Of a stretch of 14,459 nucleotides of DNA, positions 7,590-13,333 are shown piece after piece. The stretch spans positions 1-14,459 of the forward strand of contig DCGO01000049.1 of NCBI GenBank assembly GCA_002314605.1, given 5' to 3'. The first letter of the stretch is position 1; each line of letters starts with the position of its first letter. The notes below the pieces were generated by a model, which was not told the DNA's origin, made no database searches, and saw only the letters and a list, made by a program, of their open reading frames with translations. The DNA comes from Lentisphaeria bacterium UBA1776. GTDB lineage: Bacteria > Verrucomicrobiota > Lentisphaeria > Victivallales > Victivallaceae. A program made the translations under genes and the position numbers.

Positions 7590-8300
7590 ATGAGATTTCA
7601 GACTGTTTTTTTTCCGGCGGTGCTGCTGCTTACCGGTTCTGTTCTGCTGGGAGAGGTGTATCTTCTGGGGCCGAAAACCGGAAGGAAAACCGGCCGGAAA
7701 GGTTTTCCGGAAAGCTCTTTCAATGAACTTTTCGAACGGAAAAAGCTGATGACCGAACGGGCGGTCTTCAATGGATACGCCACTTATGTGGAGGTTTCAC
7801 TCATCCGCCGGACGCTGGAGGACCTGCTTAGAGAACTTGCGATACGCTATCCCGATCTCAAATTCCGCCTCACCGCGGCAGGGGCCGTCGGCAAGATTCC
7901 CCGGGGAAAATCCAGCGAAAGGATTCTGCTGGTGGGACAGGAGGACCGGGTCACCGTCTTCACCATGGAACTCCCTGAACCGGCTCCCGGATGCCGGACA
8001 TGGCCGCCGGAACTTCCCCTCCCCGACGGAGCTGATCCGACTGAAGTGATCCATATTCCCGGCCAGAAATGTCTTTACGGCTCGTTTTCCGGCGCCGCTC
8101 CCGGAGCCCTCCCCCGGACAGCCGGGGAACTTCGGGCCCGGGGATTCATGCCCGTCACCGGAGAAGCCGCCTCATCCGGAGGCACCGGAGAACTCTTTTT
8201 CAACCCGAAAACGAGGAAACTTGCAACCCTCTCCATTGCCGCAGACGGCACCGGAACGATCATTTTGACTGCACCGGACAAGGTCCCGGAGAACCGCTGA
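7590..8300 (+). CDS. Membrane-anchored or exported protein of unknown function
   Basis: A 236-residue protein that I do not recognise. It starts at 7590 behind a strong RBS (AAAAAGGAG, 7577-7585). The N-terminus (VFFPAVLLLTGSVLLG, residues about 6-21) is a hydrophobic export signal; without a convincing AxA site it may stay as a membrane anchor. A short basic stretch (PKTGRKTGRKG) follows, then a mixed alpha/beta region to about 130, a Pro/Gly-rich segment with two cysteines (PAPGCRTWPPELP; GQKCLYGS), and a C-terminal part with beta character (ELFFNPKTRKLATLSI). There are no known catalytic motifs. It is transcribed alone from a consensus-like promoter, divergent from another exported unknown; the next gene has its own promoter. 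Confidence 0.7.
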   Translation: MRFQTVFFPAVLLLTGSVLLGEVYLLGPKTGRKTGRKGFPESSFNELFERKKLMTERAVFNGYATYVEVSLIRRTLEDLLRELAIRYPDLKFRLTAAGAVGKIPRGKSSERILLVGQEDRVTVFTMELPEPAPGCRTWPPELPLPDGADPTEVIHIPGQKCLYGSFSGAAPGALPRTAGELRARGFMPVTGEAASSGGTGELFFNPKTRKLATLSIAADGTGTIILTAPDKVPENR

Positions 8301-8301
8301 T

Positions 8302-8330
8302 TTGTTTTTTCCGGTTTGCCGGGGTATATT
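8302..8330 (+). promoter_or_regulatory. Predicted sigma70 promoter of the ribokinase-MFS operon
   Basis: TTGTTT (8302-8307), a 17-nt spacer and TATATT (8325-8330), starting 1 nt after the previous gene's stop. The predicted leader is about 30 nt and contains GGAGG at 8354-8358. The spacer holds a small CCGG-TTTG-CCGG dyad that could be an operator, but this is weak. Confidence 0.55.
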
Positions 8331-8368
8331 TATGCACCGTTTTTTCGTCAACCGGAGGAAATCAGACC

Positions 8369-9256
8369 ATGCATGCAGAAATACTGAATTTCGGCTCTCT
8401 CAATATCGACCATGTTTACCGGGTTCCCGTCTTTGTCTCGCCGGGAGAGACGCTGACGGCGGAGGCCTATTTCCGGAACGCAGGAGGCAAGGGCCTCAAT
8501 CAGTCCATCGCCATGACCAGGGCAGGGTTGAGCGTGAGCCACGCAGGACTGATCGGAGCGGAAGGGGCCTTTCTCAAGGATATGCTGGCAAAAGCCGGTG
8601 CGGATGTGGAAAATATTCAGGTCTCTCTGACGCCCACCGGACACGCCTGTATCCAGGTGGAAGATTCCGGCCAGAACTGTATTCTGCTCTACCCTGGCGC
8701 AAACCGGACCGTTGACGAAAAATTTGTTCTGGAAGTTCTGGACCGGACCGATGCGGCATGGCTCCTCCTTCAGAATGAAATCAGTTCGATCCCGTTTATC
8801 ATGCGCGAGGCCTCCCGCCGGGGCATGAAGATCGCCATCAATCCGGCCCCTTGCGATACGGCAGTTCAGAAATATCCACTGGAACTGGCGGATATTCTCT
8901 TTGTAAATGAAATCGAAGCGGCAATGCTGTCCGGAGTGGAGGCCCCTCCGGAAAAACTTGCCGGTATTCTCACCAGACGTTTTCCCCGGACGGAGATCGT
9001 CATGACCCTCGGCAAAGACGGGGCGCTGTATGCCAGAGGAGATCAGCGCTGCCGGGTTGCCGCAATGCCGGTCAAAGTGGTGGACACCACCAGTGCAGGA
9101 GACACCTTCAACGGGTTCTATCTGGCAGCAAGAATCCACGGCAAAAACGTGGAAGACGCCATGACTCTCGCCAACCGGGCGGCGGCAATAACCGTCACCC
9201 GGCCCGGAGCCGCCGAAAGCATCCCCTCTTTGAAGGAAGTTTCCTGCCATGATTGA
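8369..9256 (+). CDS. rbsK: Ribokinase (PfkB family)
   Basis: A 295-residue cytoplasmic sugar kinase that phosphorylates ribose at O5 using ATP. PfkB and ribokinase signatures appear in order: GSLNIDHVYRV at the N-terminus, GGKGLNQSIAMTRAG, TGHACIQVEDSGQNCI followed by PGANRTV (ribokinase-like), NPAPCD, VNEIEAAMLSG, TLGKDGALY and VDTTSAGDTFNGF with catalytic Asp245. The tail AAAITVTRPGAAESIPS closely follows RbsK of E. coli, favouring ribokinase over fructokinase or adenosine kinase. Ser242 stands at the first anion-hole position, where other kinases have Gly or Ala. The ATG at 8369 has GGAGG 10 nt upstream; the frame is open further upstream but that part overlaps the previous gene. It overlaps the downstream MFS gene by 8 nt. 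The related sugar 2-deoxyribose cannot be excluded as the substrate. Confidence 0.9.
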   Translation: MHAEILNFGSLNIDHVYRVPVFVSPGETLTAEAYFRNAGGKGLNQSIAMTRAGLSVSHAGLIGAEGAFLKDMLAKAGADVENIQVSLTPTGHACIQVEDSGQNCILLYPGANRTVDEKFVLEVLDRTDAAWLLLQNEISSIPFIMREASRRGMKIAINPAPCDTAVQKYPLELADILFVNEIEAAMLSGVEAPPEKLAGILTRRFPRTEIVMTLGKDGALYARGDQRCRVAAMPVKVVDTTSAGDTFNGFYLAARIHGKNVEDAMTLANRAAAITVTRPGAAESIPSLKEVSCHD

Positions 9257-10490
9257 AAAACTGAAGCTTGGCCGCTATGACTATGCGGCATATACGGCGT
9301 TTGCCGCTTATGCTGTATGTTCCCTTTCCATTCCTCTGGTCATTGTCGCCATGGGGAAGGAACTGCATTTCCCGCTGGACAAGGGGGGAATGGCCGCCGG
9401 CGGGGCGCTGCACCTCCTGCGGAGTGCCGCGCTGGTCATCGCGCTCCTGAGCTGCGGATGCCTCGCAGGCAGGATCGGCAAACGCAGATCCATGGGATTC
9501 AGCATGCTTCTTTCCGCCGCCGGGATCTTGACCTGCGCGGCGGCGCCAGCCTATGCGCTGCTGCTGCCCGGACTGGCGATCGCCGGTCTGGGAGAAGGCA
9601 TCTGCGAAGGCATGGCCACCCCCTTTGTGCAGGACCTTCATAAAGATGCGCCGGAGCGATATGTCAACATTGCCCACAGTTTCTGGTCGGTCGGGATCGG
9701 TATATGCGTTCTGATGGCGGGGGGACTTCTGACTTGCGGAGTGTCCTGGCGGATCGTCATGCTCCTGGCAGGGACCGCCGCCGGAACCGCCGCCCTCATG
9801 TTTCTGTGGCGGGAGCATCCGGAAAAGCGCTATCCGGAATCCGGAGGGGCGGCAAACTGGAACGAAGTCTTCCGTTTTTCCGTGCAGATCGCCAAAGTAC
9901 CCCGGTTCTGGGTCTATTGTCTCGGCATGTTTCTGGGCGCAGGGGCGGAATTCTGCCTCACCTTCTGGTCTGCGGCCTATCTCCAGCTTCATTTCCGCAC
10001 GGGAGTGTGGATGGCAGGGGTGGGCACAGGGTCCATTGCCCTGGGGATGTTCATCGGCCGGATGGGCTTCGGCTATTTTGCCAGAGAGTCCAGACTCAAA
10101 CATGTGCTGCTGATCTGCGCCTTGGCCAACATCCCCGTCACCATTCTGCTGGCGGTGCTGAAACCGGAAATGTTTTCTTCGCATGGGATCCTGTACATCA
10201 TCCTCATGGTTCTGCTGATTCTGGGAGGGATCGGGATCGGGCCATACTGGCCCACGCTGCAGGTATATGGCGTAAAACAGCTGCCGGAACTGGATTCCAC
10301 GCTGCTGTATATCTACTTCTCGGCCATCGGGATACCCGGGTGCGGATTTTTCACCTGGCTCATGGGGTATCTGGGAGACAGGTTCGGCCTCTCCGGCGCA
10401 TTCTGGATGCTTCCCGCAACCCTGCTGGCCTTCTCACTGACGATCGGCCTCGAAGGCTGGATATGGCCGAGAAAACCGGCCGTGCGCTGA
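9249..10490 (+). CDS. MFS transporter, probable sugar importer linked to ribokinase
   Basis: A 413-residue inner-membrane protein with about 12 hydrophobic segments. Motif A (GRIGKRRS, residues 74-81) lies between TM2 and TM3. A helix rich in small residues (LAIAGLGEGICEGMATPFVQ) precedes a cytoplasmic loop, and a charged central loop (WREHPEKRYPESGG) splits the two halves. The organisation recalls FHS/fucose-permease-like MFS proteins, but this is an impression, not a firm assignment. It begins inside rbsK (8-nt overlap, ATG at 9249, rbsK TGA at 9254-9256), so translation is probably coupled and the substrate is probably ribose or a related pentose or nucleoside sugar that RbsK then phosphorylates. 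It ends only 5 nt from the stop of lpxA on the other strand. Confidence 0.88.
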   Translation: MIEKLKLGRYDYAAYTAFAAYAVCSLSIPLVIVAMGKELHFPLDKGGMAAGGALHLLRSAALVIALLSCGCLAGRIGKRRSMGFSMLLSAAGILTCAAAPAYALLLPGLAIAGLGEGICEGMATPFVQDLHKDAPERYVNIAHSFWSVGIGICVLMAGGLLTCGVSWRIVMLLAGTAAGTAALMFLWREHPEKRYPESGGAANWNEVFRFSVQIAKVPRFWVYCLGMFLGAGAEFCLTFWSAAYLQLHFRTGVWMAGVGTGSIALGMFIGRMGFGYFARESRLKHVLLICALANIPVTILLAVLKPEMFSSHGILYIILMVLLILGGIGIGPYWPTLQVYGVKQLPELDSTLLYIYFSAIGIPGCGFFTWLMGYLGDRFGLSGAFWMLPATLLAFSLTIGLEGWIWPRKPAVR

Positions 10491-10495
10491 AAATC

Positions 10496-11329
10496 TCATT
10501 CAGAGGCAGCCGGTGCATCCGGCACGGCACCGCGGGAAAGGGTCGCGATGATTTTCGGGTCCCCAGGCATCATTCCCCTGGTGGACTGCCGGATGAAATC
10601 CGCAAAGTGCCGGATTTCCGGGAGCGGATTGCCGGACTCGATCTCTTTCAGAGCATTGATGCCGTTCAATCCCCGGAAAAAATAGGTCCGGATGGCTTCC
10701 CGGATGGCAGTGCGGTTCGCTTCCGGGATCCCCGCCCGGCGAAGACCGATGATATTGGCCCCGTGGATGCACTCGTTTTCCGCCAGCAGTGCAAAAGGAG
10801 GCACATCCCGGTTTAGAATGGCCCGGGCACCGATCATGGCCAGTCGTCCGATGCGGCAGAACTGGTGGATCAGGATGCAGGCGCTCAACACTGCCTGATC
10901 CTCGATCACCACATGTCCGGAAATCCCCGTCTGATTCGCCACCGTCACAAATCTGCCGATCCGGGCATCATGCCCCACATGGACAAATGCCATCAGCAGA
11001 GTTCCGTCTCCGACTTCGGTGATCCCCCGTTCAAAAGGGGAACGGTGGATTGTGACATATTCCCGGAGGGTGCACCCCGAACCGATGATCGTTCTGGACT
11101 CGATCCCCGGCTTGAAACGATGGTCCTGAGGTTCCGCGCCGATATAGGCCCCCATGTAGATCCGTGAATCGGCGCCGACGGAGGTATAACGGGCGATTTT
11201 GGCAAAGCTGTCGATGAAACAATTGTCGCCGATTTCCGTATCACCCTCGATAACGGCATAAGGACCGATCTCCACATCCCGCCCCAGCCGGGCGGAGGGA
11301 TCAATGACGGCAGTGGGATGAATGGCCAT
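10496..11329 (-). CDS. lpxA: Acyl-[ACP]--UDP-N-acetylglucosamine O-acyltransferase
   Basis: A 277-residue left-handed beta-helix acyltransferase catalysing the first step of lipid A synthesis, transfer of a 3-hydroxyacyl group from ACP to UDP-GlcNAc in the cytoplasm. Hexapeptide repeats begin at once (AIHPTAVIDPSARLG). FVHVGHD carries the catalytic His120 (E. coli His125), with H117, GHV (H138) and IHQFC (H155) at other conserved positions, and the C-terminal helical domain ends in FADFIRQSTRG. About 20 extra residues follow compared with E. coli (262). At the acyl-chain ruler position (E. coli Gly173) this protein has Ala168. The start at 11329 was chosen because it begins the hexapeptide domain; longer frames run into pyrH. 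It follows pyrH by 13 nt and no fabZ or lpxB is adjacent. It could be a second LpxA-like paralogue, which I consider less likely. Confidence 0.92.
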   Translation of the reverse strand: MAIHPTAVIDPSARLGRDVEIGPYAVIEGDTEIGDNCFIDSFAKIARYTSVGADSRIYMGAYIGAEPQDHRFKPGIESRTIIGSGCTLREYVTIHRSPFERGITEVGDGTLLMAFVHVGHDARIGRFVTVANQTGISGHVVIEDQAVLSACILIHQFCRIGRLAMIGARAILNRDVPPFALLAENECIHGANIIGLRRAGIPEANRTAIREAIRTYFFRGLNGINALKEIESGNPLPEIRHFADFIRQSTRGMMPGDPKIIATLSRGAVPDAPAASE

Positions 11330-11342
11330 AACCGGCAGCCTT

Positions 11343-12059
11343 TCAGCTGATGATGCTCCCAGCCTCTGTATCGCCCCGCAGAACCTTGCGGAAAGCGTCC
11401 GTATCGTTGAAATTGAAGACGATGATGGGAAGAGCATTGTCGCGGCACATGGTGAAGGCCGTGGAATCAAGGATCTTCAGGTGCCGGGCCAGCGCTTCAT
11501 CGAAGGATAGTTCCGGGAAACGCTCTGCCGCCGGGTCCAGTTTGGGATCGGCGGAATAGACGCCATCGACCTTGGTGGCCTTGATCACCGCATCGCAGCC
11601 GGTCTCAAGCGCCCGCATGACAGCAGTGGTGTCCGTGGTGAAATAGGGACTGCCGAGACCGCCGCCGAAGATCACCACCTGACCGGCTTCCAGCGCCCGC
11701 ACCGCCGCTTCCCGGTCGAACTGATGGACCATGGGGTTGATGGCCACGGAACTCTGGACCGTAGAAGGGATTCCCGCCATGTGAAAGTGTTCGCAGAGGT
11801 TCATGGCATTCATGACCGTTCCCAGCATTCCCATATAATCCGCCCGGACCCGGTCCATACCGCTGCCCCGGGTGGCTCCCCGCCACAGATTGCCGGCTCC
11901 GACAACAATGGCCACTTCCACCCCTTCGGCCAGGATCAGTTTGACCCGTTCGACAATGGATTTGACGGCCTCTTCGCTGTACGGGGTGTCCGAATTCCCC
12001 TTCAGAGATTCGCCGCTGAGTTTAAGGAGGATCCGGTGAAACTGACAATCGCTGCTCAT
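11343..12059 (-). CDS. pyrH: UMP kinase
   Basis: A 238-residue cytoplasmic amino acid kinase-fold enzyme that makes UDP from UMP and ATP; bacterial members are hexameric and regulated by UTP and GTP. Visible motifs: LKLSGE (12-17), GAGNLWRG (54-61; the family usually has GGGN, so Gly55 is Ala here), ADYMGMLGTVMNA (73-85), GGGLGSPYFTTDT (132-144, UMP/phosphate binding), KATKVDGVYSADP (160-172) and LDSTAFTMCRDN (198-209). Length is typical. The start at 12059 (MSSDCQFHRILLKLSGE) has AGAAGGAA upstream. It is first in a two-gene operon with lpxA, behind an extended -10 promoter. In E. coli pyrH and lpxA are in the same wider region but separated by frr and several envelope genes. Confidence 0.96.
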   Translation of the reverse strand: MSSDCQFHRILLKLSGESLKGNSDTPYSEEAVKSIVERVKLILAEGVEVAIVVGAGNLWRGATRGSGMDRVRADYMGMLGTVMNAMNLCEHFHMAGIPSTVQSSVAINPMVHQFDREAAVRALEAGQVVIFGGGLGSPYFTTDTTAVMRALETGCDAVIKATKVDGVYSADPKLDPAAERFPELSFDEALARHLKILDSTAFTMCRDNALPIIVFNFNDTDAFRKVLRGDTEAGSIIS

Positions 12060-12097
12060 GATGATTTCGTTCCTTCTGCTGAAATAAAAGCTCCGGA

Positions 12098-12125
12098 AAT
12101 ATAGCACATTGCCGGAGGATGTCAA
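12098..12125 (-). promoter_or_regulatory. Predicted strong extended -10 promoter of pyrH-lpxA
   Basis: On the minus strand, consensus TTGACA (12125-12120), a 16-nt spacer and TATATT (12103-12098), with TGC just before the -10 to form an extended element. It lies about 38 nt upstream of the pyrH start, and the ferredoxin promoter faces away from it 28 nt to the right. Confidence 0.7.
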
Positions 12126-12153
12126 CCTCAACGGCAAAATGGCCGCAAAAAAT

Positions 12154-12182
12154 TTGACAAACTGCCTTTTCTGCATTATAGT
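12154..12182 (+). promoter_or_regulatory. Predicted strong sigma70 promoter of the ferredoxin gene
   Basis: Consensus TTGACA (12154-12159), a 17-nt spacer and TATAGT (12177-12182). The predicted leader is about 50 nt and ends in AGGAGG (12229-12234) five nt before the ATG. Promoter, RBS and terminator are all near consensus, suggesting an abundant, short, monocistronic transcript. Confidence 0.75.
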
Positions 12183-12239
12183 AATGGAAGGTTTTCCGTA
12201 TGTACGGATCCCATTGACAACAACATTCAGGAGGAAAAA

Positions 12240-12413
12240 ATGGCGGCAAAGATTGATCAGGAAAAGTGCGTCGGCTGCGAAGCCTGCACCGGGGCCTGCC
12301 CGGTTGGCGCGATCGAGATGAAGGACGGCAAGGCCTGCGTCAAGGAAGATGAGTGCGTGAGCTGCGGTGCCTGCGCCGGCGAGTGCCCGAATGAAGCGAT
12401 CACCGTGGAGTAA
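12240..12413 (+). CDS. 2[4Fe-4S] ferredoxin, clostridial type
   Basis: A 57-residue cytoplasmic electron carrier. It has two CxxCxxCxxxCP motifs: C10-C13-C16-C20-P21 and C39-C42-C45-C49-P50, each set binding one [4Fe-4S] cluster with the fourth Cys of one motif completing the other cluster. An extra Cys33 lies between them. The N-terminus AAKIDQEKC and the symmetric VGAIEM / NEAITVE halves are typical of the low-potential ferredoxins of anaerobes, used by pyruvate:ferredoxin oxidoreductase, hydrogenases and Rnf; which partner is used here is unknown. AGGAGG five nt upstream fixes the start. It is transcribed alone, with its own promoter and an intrinsic terminator. Confidence 0.95.
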   Translation: MAAKIDQEKCVGCEACTGACPVGAIEMKDGKACVKEDECVSCGACAGECPNEAITVE

Positions 12414-12433
12414 GTCCCGTTTCGCTGCATTTG

Positions 12434-12463
12434 AAAAAGGCCGGTTCTGCCGGCCTTTTTTTT
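12434..12463 (+). terminator. Intrinsic terminator of the ferredoxin gene
   Basis: AAAAAGGCCGG (12434-12444), loop TTCTG, CCGGCCTTTTT (12450-12460), followed by more T to make an 8-T run (12456-12463). A perfect 11-bp stem 20 nt after the stop codon. The A-tract on the left means it could also work for minus-strand transcripts. Confidence 0.93.
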
Positions 12464-12473
12464 CGGCTGGATT

Positions 12474-12510
12474 CAGAAGTCCTGCCGGGAGATTTCCTGC
12501 GGAACTTCTG
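12474..12510 (+). other. Long hairpin between the ferredoxin terminator and the ymdB-like gene
   Basis: CAGAAGT (12474-12480) pairs perfectly with ACTTCTG (12504-12510). After a C/A mismatch, CTGC (12482-12485) pairs with GCGG (12499-12502) with one G-U, and after a one-base bulge GGGA (12487-12490) pairs with TTCCT at 12495-12498 (one G-U), leaving loop GATT. That is about 15 bp in all. There is no T-tract, and it ends 13 nt before the RBS of the next gene. It may be a leader control element, a processing site or a transcript-stabilising 5' structure. Confidence 0.5.
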
Positions 12511-12535
12511 AGAACAGCACAATAGGGAGATTGCC

Positions 12536-13333
12536 ATGAAAGCATTGTTTATCGGCGACATCGTAGGTTCCGGGGGCCGGGCGGCGGTAAAGGCCCTGCT
12601 GCCGGAACTTCGCAGGGAGCTGAATTTTCAATTTGTCATTGCCAATGCAGAAAACTGCGCCGGAGGCAACGGACTCACCGCCAAATGCATGGCGGAAATG
12701 CCGTGCGTGGATGTTTTCACCGCCGGAGACCATGTGTGGGACCAGAAGGGCTTTGATCTGGAGATCCCGACCCTGAAAAACGTCCTGCGTCCGGCCAATC
12801 TCTCCAGCAGACAGCCGGGCCGCGGCTGGGGGGTGTTTCCGAATCCCGCCGGCGGCAGTGTGGCCGTGATCGTCCTGCAGGGCAAGGTCTTTATGCGGGA
12901 AAGCGCCTGCTGCCCCTTTGAAACCGCGGAAAAAATTCTGAAGGAGATCCCCGCCTCCGTCAAGAATATTTTTGTGGATTTTCACGCCGAGGCCACCAGC
13001 GAAAAAATCGCCATGGGGTATTTTCTGGAAGGGAAAGTCACCGCCGTCATCGGCACCCATACCCATGTCCAGACGGCGGATGTTTCCGTCCTGCCGGGAG
13101 GAACGGCATACGCATCTGATGCGGGCATGGTGGGGGCGGCCCGTTCCGTACTGGGCCGGGAAGTGGATGATGTGCTGTACAAATTCACCACCGGCATGCC
13201 GGGACGGCTCCGGGTGGCGGAAACCGGTCCCATCCGGTTCTGCGGCGTATTGGTGGAATTTGATTATCTTACCGGCCGGGCCGTTTCCGCCGTGCCGATA
13301 TGTCGGGATTATCAGGAAGGAGTGTCAAAATGA
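12536..13333 (+). CDS. YmdB-like metallophosphoesterase (2',3'-cyclic nucleotide phosphodiesterase family)
   Basis: A 265-residue cytoplasmic binuclear metallophosphoesterase of the YmdB/TIGR00282 family; Bacillus subtilis YmdB hydrolyses 2',3'-cyclic nucleotides and affects biofilm and motility decisions. Family motifs: FIGDIVG (D8), NAENCAGGNG (E39, N40), GDHVWDQK (D65, H66), DFHAEATSEK (H150) and GTHTHVQTAD (H175, H177). All line up with the metal site of YmdB except that Asp65 replaces the Asn of the usual GNH motif. The start at 12536 has AGGGAG 6 nt upstream. Its stop overlaps the nadC start (ATGA). It is the first gene of a ymdB-nadC-ruvA run, and I found no clear promoter between the ferredoxin terminator and the start. 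The cellular role here is unknown. Confidence 0.9.
   Translation: MKALFIGDIVGSGGRAAVKALLPELRRELNFQFVIANAENCAGGNGLTAKCMAEMPCVDVFTAGDHVWDQKGFDLEIPTLKNVLRPANLSSRQPGRGWGVFPNPAGGSVAVIVLQGKVFMRESACCPFETAEKILKEIPASVKNIFVDFHAEATSEKIAMGYFLEGKVTAVIGTHTHVQTADVSVLPGGTAYASDAGMVGAARSVLGREVDDVLYKFTTGMPGRLRVAETGPIRFCGVLVEFDYLTGRAVSAVPICRDYQEGVSK

Noticed and set aside
10513..10527. A GCCGG-TGCAT-CCGGC stem near the convergent lpxA/MFS ends, considered as a terminator.
   Set aside because: Only 5 bp, inside the lpxA coding region, and no T-tract on either strand.
9704..10816. A 370-codon plus-strand frame running through the MFS gene into lpxA.
   Set aside because: It is out of frame with the transporter, antisense to lpxA, has no RBS and encodes no recognisable protein.
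11330..11470. An upstream extension of the lpxA frame (47 more codons).
   Set aside because: It overlaps the end of pyrH, while the hexapeptide domain begins exactly at the ATG at 11329.
12214..12219. A second TTGACA in the ferredoxin leader.
   Set aside because: The next 17-24 nt are the RBS and start codon with no -10; the pair at 12154/12177 is far better.
12060..12545. An upstream extension of the pyrH frame reading antisense through the ferredoxin gene.
   Set aside because: UMP kinase homology starts at 12059 and a consensus promoter lies upstream of it; the extra part is the ferredoxin gene read backwards.
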